A stretch of 64,000 nucleotides of DNA from Kamptonema formosum PCC 10802 (GCF_000332335.1 NZ_KB235948.1:2173960-2237959); one strand, 5' to 3'; positions 17,038-25,510 are shown, counted from the stretch's first letter. Numbers and translations: made by a program. The notes: generated by a model not told the origin, from the letters alone.

Positions 17038-18453
17038 ATGGAGACTCCTGAGATTCAAAAATCCACTTTTATCGTCACCGGCATGCATCGTTCCGGCACC
17101 TCTCTGATAGCTTCTTTACTTCAGAGTGCGGGAGTGGATCTGGGTCAAAGGCTCATGCAACCAAGCCACGGCAACGTTAAGGGTCACTTTGAAGATATCG
17201 ATTTTGTTGAGTTCCATGAAAGTGTCCTGCGCTCTCAGGGAATCAGTAAAGCCGGCTGGACTTTTGCCCCCCAGATTCAGGTTCAAGAACAGTATTTAGA
17301 AACAGCTAAACTAATTCTGAGGGAACGATATGGCAAAGCCATTTGGGGATGGAAAGATCCGCGAACCACTCTCTTCTTAAAATTTTGGTATCAATTCCTG
17401 CCGGAAGCGAAATTTATCCTCATCTATCGCTCCCCTTGGGAAGTAGTGGACTCCCTGTACCGCCGTGGTTATGTAGATGATAGTGTTTTTTATTCCAACC
17501 CTAACTTCGCTCTCAAGCTGTGGGGCCACTACAGCCGAATATTATTAGATTTTTACAGTCATTTTCCGGAGCAGTGCCTGCTACTTAATCTTTACAGCAT
17601 CACGGAGAATCCTATTTTTTTAGTAAAAGCGATAGAGGAAAAGTTGGGAGTGCACTTAAAGCTGCCGGCGCAAGATATCTATGACGCTTCGTTACTGCAC
17701 AGTGAAGTTTCAAGCTCTCACCGGCCCGCCCTAATCAAGCATTATTTCCCTGAAGCGTTTGAGCTGTACGAGGAACTCAACTCCAGGGCGTGGTCGCTCA
17801 ATGGACTGTCCACCTTTCCTTTTTCTAGCGCAGCGCAGCTTCCCCCCTATGTGGTGTGGGCGCTGCAAGACTGGCTCGACGTGCGCCGGTGGGAAAAGCA
17901 GGCGTCAAACTTGCAGTCGGAGGGCGAGCAATCCCAGTCCCAACTGCAGCAAACTCAGGCGCAACTGGAACACTTCCAGTCCCAACTGCAGCAAACTCAG
18001 GCGCAACTGGAACACTTCCAGTCCCAATTGCAGCAAACTCAGGCGAAATTGGAACACTCCCAGTCCCAACTGCAGCAAACTCAAGCGAAATTGGAACACT
18101 CCCAGTCCCAACTGCAGCAAACTCAAGCGAAATTGGAACACTCCCAGTCCCAACTGCAGCAAACTCAAGCGAAATTGGAACACTCCCAGTCCCAACTGCA
18201 GCAAACTCAGGCGCAACTGGCGCAATCCCAGTCCCAACTAGAGCAAACTCAGGCGCAACTGGCGCAATCCCAGTCCCAACTAGAGCAAACTCAGGCGCAA
18301 CTAGAACACTCCCAGTCCCAACTAGAGCAAACTCAGGCGGAACTGGCGCGTTCGCAATCTGTTATTGCCGCTGTGCAGACGAGTAAATTCTGGAAATTGC
18401 GGACACAGTGGTTCAATTTTAAAAAGTTTGTGGGGTTGGTCAATGATGTCTGA
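17038..18453 (+). CDS. Sulfotransferase-family protein with C-terminal 14-residue-repeat coiled coil
   Basis: 471 residues. The N-terminal domain has the 5'-PSB loop TGMHRSGTSLIASLLQSAG, WGWKDPRTTLFLKFW and FILIYRSPWEVVDSLYRRG, typical of the sulfotransferase_3-like family often found beside glycosyltransferases. From about residue 300 the protein becomes an almost pure Gln/Ser/Leu coiled coil of ten 14-residue units (consensus SQLQQTQAKLEHSQ), encoded by 42-bp tandem repeats at about 17930-18350. The start at ATG 17038 lies just before the domain; the frame is open from 16984. Acceptor unknown, probably a surface glycan. A minus-strand frame over the repeats is a mirror artefact. Confidence 0.85.
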   Translation: METPEIQKSTFIVTGMHRSGTSLIASLLQSAGVDLGQRLMQPSHGNVKGHFEDIDFVEFHESVLRSQGISKAGWTFAPQIQVQEQYLETAKLILRERYGKAIWGWKDPRTTLFLKFWYQFLPEAKFILIYRSPWEVVDSLYRRGYVDDSVFYSNPNFALKLWGHYSRILLDFYSHFPEQCLLLNLYSITENPIFLVKAIEEKLGVHLKLPAQDIYDASLLHSEVSSSHRPALIKHYFPEAFELYEELNSRAWSLNGLSTFPFSSAAQLPPYVVWALQDWLDVRRWEKQASNLQSEGEQSQSQLQQTQAQLEHFQSQLQQTQAQLEHFQSQLQQTQAKLEHSQSQLQQTQAKLEHSQSQLQQTQAKLEHSQSQLQQTQAKLEHSQSQLQQTQAQLAQSQSQLEQTQAQLAQSQSQLEQTQAQLEHSQSQLEQTQAELARSQSVIAAVQTSKFWKLRTQWFNFKKFVGLVNDV

Positions 18454-18468
18454 GCCCAAATTGACTAA

Positions 18469-18564
18469 TATAGCGGTTTTCATCTGAGTGAGGTACTGAG
18501 AAACCCGGTTTCTTTAAGAAACCGGGTTTCTGGCATGTACTTCATCCCACTGAAAACTGCTCTA
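18469..18564 (+). repeat. Hairpin element family C, complete copy
   Basis: 96 bp. Ends TATAGCGGTTTTCA and (reverse complement) TAGAGCAGTTTTCA are inverted repeats, and the centre is the perfect hairpin GAAACCCGGTTTCTT / AAGAAACCGGGTTTC. It starts 16 bases after the sulfotransferase stop. The same layout occurs at 50828-50925 and, truncated, at 15089-15164 and 37129-37183. Confidence 0.82.
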
Positions 18565-18585
18565 ATTAACCCTAATTGCTCCCGA

Positions 18586-18637
18586 AGGAGGCAGAGCCTC
18601 CAAAGCGGCGTTCCCAGGCGGGAGCCTGGAAACGAGA
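18586..18637 (+). repeat. REP-like double hairpin (GGAGGCAGAGCCTCC ... CCAGGCGGGAGCCTGG)
   Basis: Two adjacent palindromes, GGAGGCAGAGCCTCC and CCCAGGCGGGAGCCTGG, are separated by AAAGCGGCGTT and closed by AACGAGA. The same module occurs at 30772-30822 and, inverted, inside the coding region at about 34797-34850. Confidence 0.8.
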
Positions 18638-18670
18638 GTAATATTATGCAAATTATAAGCCTATTCGATG

Positions 18671-19774
18671 CTAGCGCAGAGCGCCTATCCGTGCCGGTGG
18701 CCAATAAATTTTATACGCTTTGCCGACAATATTGCCTGCCGGCAGGAACCCCCAAACGTGGGAGTCAAAGCTGTCGTTGCGATTGTCTCCGAGAACAAAA
18801 TAGCTGCCGGGTGGCACTGTTGCCGGACCCCACTCATACACAGGAGGCAGGGCAATATAGTTTTCTTCCAGAGGTTTGCCACTCACATAAACGCGCCCGT
18901 TGCTGACTTGAACCACTTCCCCCGGTTTGCCAATCACTCGCTTGACGAAAAGCGTGCCAGCAACTACATTTTCTGTTGGCACTGTATAGGGAAACTTAAA
19001 GACGATCGTGTCGCCTGTTTCGGGAAGGTAATGGCTGTTTTTGGACACCAATATTCCGTCTCCGATCTGCAGCGCCGGCACCATTGAGGTGCTGGGGATG
19101 TTAAATCTTTCCACTCGCTGTTCTACCCACACCGGCAAATAGGCTGCCGCCAGTCTCAGGGCAACAATTGCCCCGACTATCCCACTAATCAGCAGCTTCG
19201 ACTTTCCCTGAGGCTTTGGGGCGGCAACATAGGCGTGGTAAGCAGCAAGAGCGTACAGTGCCGGCGGACAGACTAGCAAAGGCGAGAACAGCGCCGACAG
19301 ATTTGCTGCCACAATTATCCCCGATAAAAAAAGAAAACCAGGCAGTAATTCCTCTAGATATAAATGACCTAAGCCAGGCAATATCTGGGACAAGAATACA
19401 GCCTGCCAAGGGTCTTTATTGAAGGATGAAGGAGAAAGGCTGAAGGAGGAGTGAGCCTGTTTTTTGGGGGCAAGTGTGGCTTTAGGTTGCTGGGGGGTTT
19501 GTTTTTTGACGGATTGGTGAGCGTCAAAAAGATTGAGGACATAAACCCCCGCAGCCAGCGCTAAAAAGCTCAGGCCGGTCACTGTATTGCCGGTGGGACT
19601 GAATACTGACCAGGCGGCAATTGCGAGCAGGAGAATTTGACTGGCGGTAAAAATTATCCCTTTCCTCAGTCTGCCGGCATAGATTTGCCCGATGCCAGGA
19701 AACAATAGGGATAAATTAACGGCCACCCAAGGTTCTTTATTGCGGCGTTTGACCGGCTGCTGTGAGTTCAGCAA
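18671..19774 (-). CDS. lepB: Signal peptidase I with N-terminal two-module membrane extension
   Basis: 367 residues. The C-terminal 190 residues are a type I signal peptidase. The catalytic Ser is in ERFNIPSTSMVPALQIGDG, the Lys base in AGTLFVKRVIGKPGE and the closing box in YFVLGDNRNDSFDSH. It cleaves signal peptides on the outer face of the cytoplasmic or thylakoid membrane. The unusual N-terminal 170 residues hold two similar membrane units, each opened by an LFPGIGQIYAG / ILPGLGHLYLE motif of the kind seen in small 'DUF5683-like' membrane proteins. The longest frame starts with TTG, so the exact N-terminus is uncertain. Confidence 0.9.
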   Translation of the reverse strand: MLNSQQPVKRRNKEPWVAVNLSLLFPGIGQIYAGRLRKGIIFTASQILLLAIAAWSVFSPTGNTVTGLSFLALAAGVYVLNLFDAHQSVKKQTPQQPKATLAPKKQAHSSFSLSPSSFNKDPWQAVFLSQILPGLGHLYLEELLPGFLFLSGIIVAANLSALFSPLLVCPPALYALAAYHAYVAAPKPQGKSKLLISGIVGAIVALRLAAAYLPVWVEQRVERFNIPSTSMVPALQIGDGILVSKNSHYLPETGDTIVFKFPYTVPTENVVAGTLFVKRVIGKPGEVVQVSNGRVYVSGKPLEENYIALPPVYEWGPATVPPGSYFVLGDNRNDSFDSHVWGFLPAGNIVGKAYKIYWPPARIGALR

Positions 19775-19903
19775 AAAACCTCACCTCCGGTTTGTTGTAC
19801 GGTGGGGAAAATCCCACTTGGGTAAACAGGAATGCTGCTTTGGTACATTTTTGGGTGGGTGAAGCTCAGAGCGTCAACCACCCTACTATAAGATATGATA
19901 GCA

Positions 19904-20680
19904 TTAACTTCGCCGGTGAACGAGGGTGACATTTGCCTGGTCTGCCGGCACTAGCAAGACCTCGCTGATATTGACATGAGCCGGTCGGGTGACGCAGAAA
20001 AACACGACATCAGCAACGTCTTCTGGCGTCAGGGGCGTCAGCCCTTGGTAGACCTTTTTAGCGCGGTCGGCATCCCCGTGAAATCGCACGACGCTAAATT
20101 CCGTTTCCACCATGCCGGGGTCGATTTCGGTGACGCGCACCGGCGTGCCCAACAAATCCTGCTTCAGCCCCTCCGAGATCAGTCTGACAGCGGCTTTGGA
20201 AGCGCAGTAAACATTGCCTGCTGGATAAGCGGCGCGACCGGCAATCGAGCCGATATTGACGACATGACCGCGCTGCCGGCTGACCATTCCGGGTAAGATA
20301 AAGCGCGTCACATAGAGCAACCCCTTGACATTCGTATCGATCATTTCTTCCCAGTCTTGGATGTTGCCCTCCTGGAGTTTATCCAGCGCCCGACTCAGAC
20401 CGGCATTATTAATCAGAATATCCACCGGCTCCCAGGATGCCGGCAGGGAGTGCAAGGCGGATTCAACTTGAGTGCGGTCGCGCACGTCCAGCTGCAGCAA
20501 GTGCGTCATGCTGCCAAACTTCTCGCTGAGTTTTGCAGCCAGCTGTTCGAGCCGGTCGAGACGCCGCGCTGCCAAAATCAATTTAGCGCCGTGGGAGGCA
20601 AATATCTCGGCGCAGGCGGTTCCAATGCCGCTGCTCGCGCCGGTGATCAGAACAATTTGGTCTTGAACAGAAATCATCAC
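19904..20680 (-). CDS. Short-chain dehydrogenase/reductase, YdfG-like
   Basis: 258 residues of a classical SDR. The NADP-binding loop is TGASSGIG, with ARRLDRLEQL after beta-2, where the Arg residues favour NADP(H). The structural motif is INNAGLS, catalytic Ser NIGSIAG, and catalytic Tyr/Lys YCASKAA. PGMVETEFS after the active site matches the YdfG / serine-3-dehydrogenase branch, which oxidises short 3-hydroxy acids. The true substrate is not determined by sequence. ATG 20680 or 20677. Confidence 0.92.
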   Translation of the reverse strand: MMISVQDQIVLITGASSGIGTACAEIFASHGAKLILAARRLDRLEQLAAKLSEKFGSMTHLLQLDVRDRTQVESALHSLPASWEPVDILINNAGLSRALDKLQEGNIQDWEEMIDTNVKGLLYVTRFILPGMVSRQRGHVVNIGSIAGRAAYPAGNVYCASKAAVRLISEGLKQDLLGTPVRVTEIDPGMVETEFSVVRFHGDADRAKKVYQGLTPLTPEDVADVVFFCVTRPAHVNISEVLLVPADQANVTLVHRRS

Positions 20681-20935
20681 TCCTCCTGGCAGAAAATTGT
20701 TGCACAGATCGCCGGATCGACCCCACCCCCCAACCCCCTCCGCGTGTGCGGGGAGGGGGAGGCAAGAGGGGGTTTTAGATGTGTGACAGAAGTTTCAATC
20801 ATGCTTCTAGTGTCGCGACGCCAACAATCTTTCCTCTACAGCAATGTTTGCAGTAAGGATTTTACTATTTATCCAGCCGGGAGGGCTGAGGGCTGTTGCC
20901 CTCACTGCAAACCGTGTGAGGCGGCGCAGCATAAA
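20681..20935. other. Spacer with C-rich/G-rich palindromic repeat
   Basis: Around 20720-20775 is a CCCACCCCCCAACCCCCTCC ... GGGGAGGGGGAGG palindrome, a repeat class also seen at about 23625-23705, 40893-40980, 37660-37745 and 63215-63290. No gene. Confidence 0.55.
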
Positions 20936-21793
20936 TCAGGGGTTGGCGGAGCTGGATGGGGTATTGGGACCGACGACGCGCAGGCGCTGGGTAATCATCG
21001 TCATGCCGTCGTGGCGCACCAAGACTGCAGAAATCCAGCGGCTATCTGCCTGTGCCGGCGCTCGCCCCACCTTGAAAATCCCCCCAGCGACCAGAGGTTC
21101 TAGCTTCACCGGCGGGGGCGTGAAATAGGTTTCCGCTTTAGCCGGCTCTTCCAGGGCGGCTCCGATCAGCAAATTATTGCCCAGGGGTTCGACAACGATG
21201 GCGTCAAAGTTAAACTCCTGTCCGGGGCGAACCTGCTCTGGCAATTTCACCTCAACCTTGGGAGGGTTCTCGCCAGAAGTCAGCTGGCTGCGTTCCGCCA
21301 AAATTTCTTGCCGGACAATAGTTTGGTTTTCATAGCGCTGCCGCCCGCGCACGGTGGCTTGGAGGGAGACGTCCCGATCCATCATTGACTGGGTGCCGGT
21401 AATGGTTGTTACCGTTTCCGCGACAAATCCCCTGCCATCTGCGTCCCAAGATACGAGTTCTGTGCGGTAGCTGAGTTTGGGGTAGCGCTGCCAGAGATCG
21501 CTCAAGGCGCGTTTCAGACTCTCGTGGGTTAGCCCGTCGGTATGGCTCAAATTCTTGCTGTAAAATTGCATCACCGTATCCAGATCGCGGGCGTTGGCGG
21601 CGGCGTCAATCTGGGACAGGAGGTTTTTCAGTTCCGGGGGTGCAGTGTCGGGAGGGGCGGCGATGGCAGCGCCGGCACCGAACGCGCCGGCGCACCAAAT
21701 GGCGAACCCGATCAGGGGCGGGAGGAGTCGCGTGCCGGTCTGGCGGCGAGCCAGCTGAGACAGGCGTGACAGTAGCGTTAGAGGATTGTGCAT
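20936..21793 (-). CDS. Exported NTF2-like-domain protein, unknown function
   Basis: 285 residues. A signal peptide or anchor (LIGFAIWCAGAFGAGAAIAA) precedes an NTF2-like fold (ELKNLLSQIDAAANARDLDTVMQFYSKNLSHTDGLTHESLKRAL), which in small enzymes forms a ligand pocket. A C-terminal beta domain (RPGQEFNFDAIVVEPLGNN ... WISAVLVRHDGMTMITQRLRV) follows. Known to me only as a conserved cyanobacterial family without assigned role. Divergent from murG. Confidence 0.72.
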   Translation of the reverse strand: MHNPLTLLSRLSQLARRQTGTRLLPPLIGFAIWCAGAFGAGAAIAAPPDTAPPELKNLLSQIDAAANARDLDTVMQFYSKNLSHTDGLTHESLKRALSDLWQRYPKLSYRTELVSWDADGRGFVAETVTTITGTQSMMDRDVSLQATVRGRQRYENQTIVRQEILAERSQLTSGENPPKVEVKLPEQVRPGQEFNFDAIVVEPLGNNLLIGAALEEPAKAETYFTPPPVKLEPLVAGGIFKVGRAPAQADSRWISAVLVRHDGMTMITQRLRVVGPNTPSSSANP

Positions 21794-21967
21794 TGAGTTA
21801 CAGTTTCAATAGCGGGGTTATGACAGCAGTTGAGGGCTATTTATTGATTGTAGCTGTCAGCGTATTTTATATTGAGATTTTATATTTTGAATGAGCGGCG
21901 AAACCGGACATCGGAGATGAAAAATTCAAAGGTGCGCCGGTGAGTGCGTGTAGGAGAGATAGAGACA

Positions 21968-23041
21968 GTGGCGAACAAACCGATCCGATTGCTGATTGCG
22001 GCGAGTGGCACGGGGGGACATCTGTTTCCCGCGCTGGCGGCTGCCGAGCAGCTGAGCGACTATGAAATTGAATGGCTGGGGGTGCCCAACCGGCTGGAAA
22101 CGCAGCTGGTTCCCAAGGAGTATCGCCTGCACACCATTGAGGTGGAGGGATTCCAGCAGCGGGGGCTGCGCAGCTTGCTAGTGCTGTTCAGGCTGGTTGG
22201 TTCGATTCTGCGGGTGCGGCGCTTGCTGAAAGAGGGACAATTTCAGGGCGTGCTCACCACCGGCGGCTATATTGCCGCACCGGCTATTATAGCGGCTCGC
22301 TCCCTGGGGCTGCCGGCCATTCTCCACGAGTCCAACGCTTTGCCTGGGAAGGTGACGCGCTGGTTCAGCCCGTGGTGCTCTGCGGTGGCGACTGGCTTTG
22401 AGGGAGCGGCGCAATACCTCCCCCGCGCCAAGACGGTTTATGCCGGCACGCCGGTGCGCGAGCAGTTTCTCTCCCCGCAGCGGCTGGATTTGCCGGTTCC
22501 GCCGGATGTGCCGCTGATTGTGGTGTCGGGGGGCTCTCAGGGGGCGGTGGCGGTGAACAAGCTGGTGCGCCAGTGCGCTAAGGCGTGGTTTGAGGCGGGC
22601 GCGTGGGTTGTCCACCAGACGGGAGACAGCGATCCGGAGGCGGGGAGTTTGCAGCACCCGCAGTATATTTCGGTGCCGTTTTATGATAATATGGCGGCGC
22701 TGCTGCAGCGGGCGAATTTGGCGATTAGCCGCGCCGGTGCGGGTACGCTGACTGAACTGGCGGTGGCGGGTACGCCGGCAATTTTGATTCCCTACCCTTA
22801 TGCGGCGGAGGATCACCAGGCGTTCAATGCGGCTGAGTTTGCCAGTGCCGGTGCGGCTGCGGTTTGCCGGCAAAAGGACTTGACGCAGGCGGTGCTCGAA
22901 GAGAAGGTTTTGGGGCTGTTGCGATCGCCGGAAAGGTTGCAGGAAATGGCGTTTCGGGCGCGTTCGCTGGCGGTTCCGGACAGCGCGCAGCTGCTGGCGC
23001 AGTTGGTGCGGGAATTGGTGGGGGGAAAAAACCGCTCCTGA
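21968..23041 (+). CDS. murG: Undecaprenyl-diphospho-muramoylpentapeptide GlcNAc transferase
   Basis: Adds GlcNAc to lipid I to make lipid II, the last cytoplasmic step of peptidoglycan precursor synthesis, at the inner face of the membrane. 357 residues, normal length. The N-terminal G-loop is AASGTGGHLFPALAAAEQL, the second loop TTGGYIAAPAIIAARSLG, with HESNALPGKVTRW, VVSGGSQGAVAVNKLV and the UDP-GlcNAc site ISRAGAGTLTELAVAGTPAI. GTG 21968 is chosen because AGGAGAG sits 9 bases upstream; the GTG at 21944 lies before that site. Confidence 0.97.
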   Translation: MANKPIRLLIAASGTGGHLFPALAAAEQLSDYEIEWLGVPNRLETQLVPKEYRLHTIEVEGFQQRGLRSLLVLFRLVGSILRVRRLLKEGQFQGVLTTGGYIAAPAIIAARSLGLPAILHESNALPGKVTRWFSPWCSAVATGFEGAAQYLPRAKTVYAGTPVREQFLSPQRLDLPVPPDVPLIVVSGGSQGAVAVNKLVRQCAKAWFEAGAWVVHQTGDSDPEAGSLQHPQYISVPFYDNMAALLQRANLAISRAGAGTLTELAVAGTPAILIPYPYAAEDHQAFNAAEFASAGAAAVCRQKDLTQAVLEEKVLGLLRSPERLQEMAFRARSLAVPDSAQLLAQLVRELVGGKNRS

Positions 23042-23115
23042 GCCAAGGACGCCAAGGAAGTGAGATGATGTGATAGGGTGTGGGAAAGGCTTGCCGGTTG
23101 AGGTTTTCTTAGATT

Positions 23116-23682
23116 ATGTTAGAAGTTCTAGAGACTGAGGTCTTCCCACCTCCAGATATCCCTCAGATTATTACTGAAGACGATACTCCTGTTGAGAATT
23201 TTGCTTGTGAAAAACAGCAGCGTTTACTGGCAAGGGTAGTGTGCAGTTCTTGGGGGACTGGCAACTTCCGAACGTTTCTGGCGTCGGCTAATGAGGGGAT
23301 TTTCTCTGCGGTTAGCCAGCCGCCGGTTGTGCCGGATGTTTTTATAGCAGCAGTCATATTGGTTAGAACAATAGAAGCTTCGGGAGCTCTGGAGAAAGGG
23401 AGGCCGGAATGTAGGGTTCCTAAATGCTTACTGCTCTATAGACGTAGGGCAGGCGTCCCGCCCCCCCTGAAGGTCAAATGTTCTAACCTAAATGCATACT
23501 GCGATATCAGTTTGGATGTGCGAGTTGCTGAGAATTGGTGGGAGAAGAAAAACCGATATTATTTTATTTGGGAGTTTGGCAAACCGCCAGAGGTTGTGAT
23601 TGAAATTGTTTCGACTCCTAGAAAACCCCCTCTCACTCCCCCGCCCCGCAAGCGGGGAAGGTGGGGCCCCTTCTGGGGATAA
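23116..23682 (+). pseudogene. Uma2-family (DUF820) nuclease-fold gene: in-frame MITE insertion and lost 3' end
   Basis: The N-terminal part (IPQIITEDDTPVENF ... EKQQRLLARVV ... QPPVVPDVF) and the part after residue about 130 (SLDVRVAENWWEKKNRYYF ... WEFGKPPEVVIEIVS) match the cyanobacterial Uma2 family, a PD-(D/E)XK-like fold. They are separated by 54 codons that are exactly the MITE at 23343-23506. Removing the 162-bp insert restores VPDVFISLDVRV in frame. The frame stays open through the element. After EIVS the usual Lys-containing region (SKLRDYARxGV) is absent and replaced by a C/G-rich repeat, so the gene is truncated and almost surely inactive. Confidence 0.88.
23343..23506 (-). repeat. 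MITE family A, copy 3, inserted in the Uma2 gene
   Basis: Nearly identical to 11656-11818 in reverse orientation. TA is duplicated at both borders (TA/TAGCAG ... CTGCGA/TA); one end base is mutated. Element plus one TA is 162 bp, a multiple of three. Confidence 0.9.
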
Positions 23683-23739
23683 GGGGCAGAGGTTGGGGGG
23701 TGGGGTTCATCCCCAGAATACCCCTGTGCACTCGCGCCG

Positions 23740-24366
23740 CTAATTCACCACCTGACTGCTGTGACTGCGCGGATCGGCAGAGTTGCCCGCTGCCGGCGCA
23801 ACCGGCGCGTCAAACGCAGACATTTGACCGGAAGCAGTGGCGTAGGGCAAAGGCAAACCGGCAGCCAACGCCTCTAAATTCGCCTGCATAATCGTGCGCG
23901 GCACCTCACCGATAGCCTCAGCGATCGCAGCGCCATCCTGACCCAAAAACACAAAGTGAGGAATCCCATCCACGCGGTACTTGAGAATTTCCGGCAACCA
24001 CTTAGAATTATCGACATTGAGCATCACAAAGTTCACCTTGCCCCTGTACTGCTCCTCCAGTTGCTGAATTTCCGGTGCCATTGCCATGCAGCTCGTGCAC
24101 CAATTGGCATAAAATTCCATTAGGGTCGGTTGCCGATTGCTGAGCGCCACCTCCAGCGGCGTGGACTCCTCAGCCAGCTCGGTGAGGTCAGGCGAGTTCG
24201 TCTCAGCCCGCAGCCCCAGGAAGATGGCCACAGTGAGCGCCACCGCCACCAGCACAATCACCAAATTTCGCACTCTAGTGGCAGAGCCGGTTTCAAACCC
24301 GCTCGCCACGGGCGATTCAGACTTCTGTTGCGACACAGGTTTCGGATCGGGTAAATTGGCAGCCAT
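23740..24366 (-). CDS. txlA: Membrane-anchored thioredoxin-like protein, TxlA/HCF164 type
   Basis: 208 residues. The N-terminal anchor (NLVIVLVAVALTVAIFLGL) is followed by a thioredoxin fold facing the lumen/periplasm with redox pair MEFYANWCTSCMAMAPE and cis-Pro segment VDGIPHFVFLG. In plants HCF164 and in cyanobacteria TxlA pass reducing power across the thylakoid membrane and are required for cytochrome b6f / c-type cytochrome maturation. Length and CTSC active site fit. The C-terminal 35 residues are low-complexity Ala/Pro/Ser. Divergent from the NIL-ferredoxin gene, with the starts 67 bases apart. Confidence 0.93.
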   Translation of the reverse strand: MAANLPDPKPVSQQKSESPVASGFETGSATRVRNLVIVLVAVALTVAIFLGLRAETNSPDLTELAEESTPLEVALSNRQPTLMEFYANWCTSCMAMAPEIQQLEEQYRGKVNFVMLNVDNSKWLPEILKYRVDGIPHFVFLGQDGAAIAEAIGEVPRTIMQANLEALAAGLPLPYATASGQMSAFDAPVAPAAGNSADPRSHSSQVVN

Positions 24367-24433
24367 CAGATATTTTTTTACGATCTATGATTCAGATATT
24401 AGTCTAGCTGAAGTTGCTCAAAGCCCCCCAGCC

Positions 24434-24838
24434 GTGAAAAAACGGGTCATGCTCACCTTTCCCAAACGCTCTATCCAGATGCCGATCACCTATCGGCTGG
24501 CCAAAGATTTTAATGTGGCGGCGAATATCATCCGCGCCCAGATCGCGCCGAACCAAATGGGCACGATGGTGGTGGAACTCGCCGGCGACATTGATGAACT
24601 CGACGCCTCCATCGAGTGGATGCGATCGCAGAATATCACCGTCTCGCTCGCCAGCCGCGAGATATTGATTGATGAAGACAGCTGCGTCCACTGCGGCTTG
24701 TGCACCGGCATTTGCCCCACAGAAGCCTTGACTCTGGAACCGCCTGCATTTAAACTGACATTCACGCGGTCGCGCTGTATCGTTTGCGAGCAGTGCATTC
24801 CCACCTGTCCCGTGCAAGCGATTTCCACCAACCTGTAA
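24434..24838 (+). CDS. NIL-domain ferredoxin, 2 [4Fe-4S]
   Basis: 134 residues. Residues 1-75 form a NIL domain (RVMLTFPKRSIQMPITYRLA ... MGTMVVELAGD), a small ferredoxin-like fold known from methionine ABC transporters. Residues 80-134 are a bacterial-type ferredoxin with DSCVHCGLCTGICPTEAL and SRCIVCEQCIPTCPVQAI, eight Cys for two [4Fe-4S] clusters. This fusion is linked to sulfur assimilation/homocysteine formation in other organisms; here the partner is unknown. GTG 24434 is the likely start, with ATG 24449 as alternative. The frame upstream of 24434 is antisense to txlA. Confidence 0.9.
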   Translation: MKKRVMLTFPKRSIQMPITYRLAKDFNVAANIIRAQIAPNQMGTMVVELAGDIDELDASIEWMRSQNITVSLASREILIDEDSCVHCGLCTGICPTEALTLEPPAFKLTFTRSRCIVCEQCIPTCPVQAISTNL

Positions 24839-24892
24839 AGAGGCGCAGCCAATCGGTTGCGTCCTCTGTTCCCGCAAACCCACACCAGCCAG

Positions 24893-25369
24893 ATGACGCA
24901 AATGTCCATAGCCAAACAACTGTCCCGCCTCTCTCTGATACTCCTCTCGCTTGGATATTTCAACTTGGGCTGGGAGTTATCTGAGGGGAAGTCTCCCTGG
25001 TGGGTTTGGCTGTTAGTAACAGCTTTTACCTTGGCCCTTGCAGAAACTTTGGCTTTTCCCTGGTCAATCGTGAGAGCCTTGTTTAACCGCTGGATTAGCT
25101 CTGATACGAAAGCGTTCTTTGCGGCTACCTTCGCTTCTTTTCTCACCGTTGTGTTACTATCATGGAGTAATATTTCTGCCCAGGGTCTGCTTTTAGTGGC
25201 GGCAGCAACCCTAGCCAGAATCGACCTTCAACTGGCTTCTATAGGAGAATTAAAAGCTTTTTTTATTCTGAATTTATTGGGGTTTTCTGGCTTGGGTTTG
25301 GGGAGTTTGGCGCACTGGGCTGCGAACCATTTTGAATTAGTGGTAAAAGCCTTTAACCAGCTATTCTAA
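24893..25369 (+). CDS. Multipass membrane protein, conserved hypothetical
   Basis: 158 residues with about four hydrophobic segments (LSLILLSLGYFNLGW, WWVWLLVTAFTLALAETL, AFFAATFASFLTVVLLSW, LKAFFILNLLGFSGLGLGSL). No catalytic motif. Start ATG 24893, 55 bases after the ferredoxin stop; possibly cotranscribed. Function not recognised. Confidence 0.7.
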   Translation: MTQMSIAKQLSRLSLILLSLGYFNLGWELSEGKSPWWVWLLVTAFTLALAETLAFPWSIVRALFNRWISSDTKAFFAATFASFLTVVLLSWSNISAQGLLLVAAATLARIDLQLASIGELKAFFILNLLGFSGLGLGSLAHWAANHFELVVKAFNQLF

Positions 25370-25379
25370 ACCGCTCACA

Positions 25380-25482
25380 TAGCAGTTATAAATGATTTGC
25401 GAACCTCTGGGGGCCCCATAACCCCGGTTTCTTTAAGAAACCGGGGTTATGAAATTTACACGAAGTTTATTGACGCGCTATA
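25380..25482 (+). repeat. Hairpin element family B, copy 1
   Basis: 103 bp. The left end is TAGCAGTTATAAATGATTTG, the core hairpin AACCCCGGTTTCTTTAAG / AAACCGGGGTT, the right flank AAATTTACACGAAGTTTATT and the end GCGCTATA. Copies at 36861-36965 and 44512-44618 (inverted) share both flanks and core. No coding capacity. Confidence 0.85.
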
Positions 25483-25510
25483 TCACGCACTGGGGTGCGT
25501 GATATAGCGC
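25475..25510. terminator. Perfect 16-bp-arm hairpin
   Basis: GCGCTATATCACGCAC - TGGG - GTGCGTGATATAGCGC. It overlaps the right end of element B and looks like an inverted re-duplication of that end. No T-run, so either a transcript-end hairpin or a transposition scar. Confidence 0.6.

Noticed and set aside
17905..18237. Leu/Gly-rich minus-strand protein
   Set aside because: Mirror image of the 42-bp coiled-coil repeats of the plus-strand gene.
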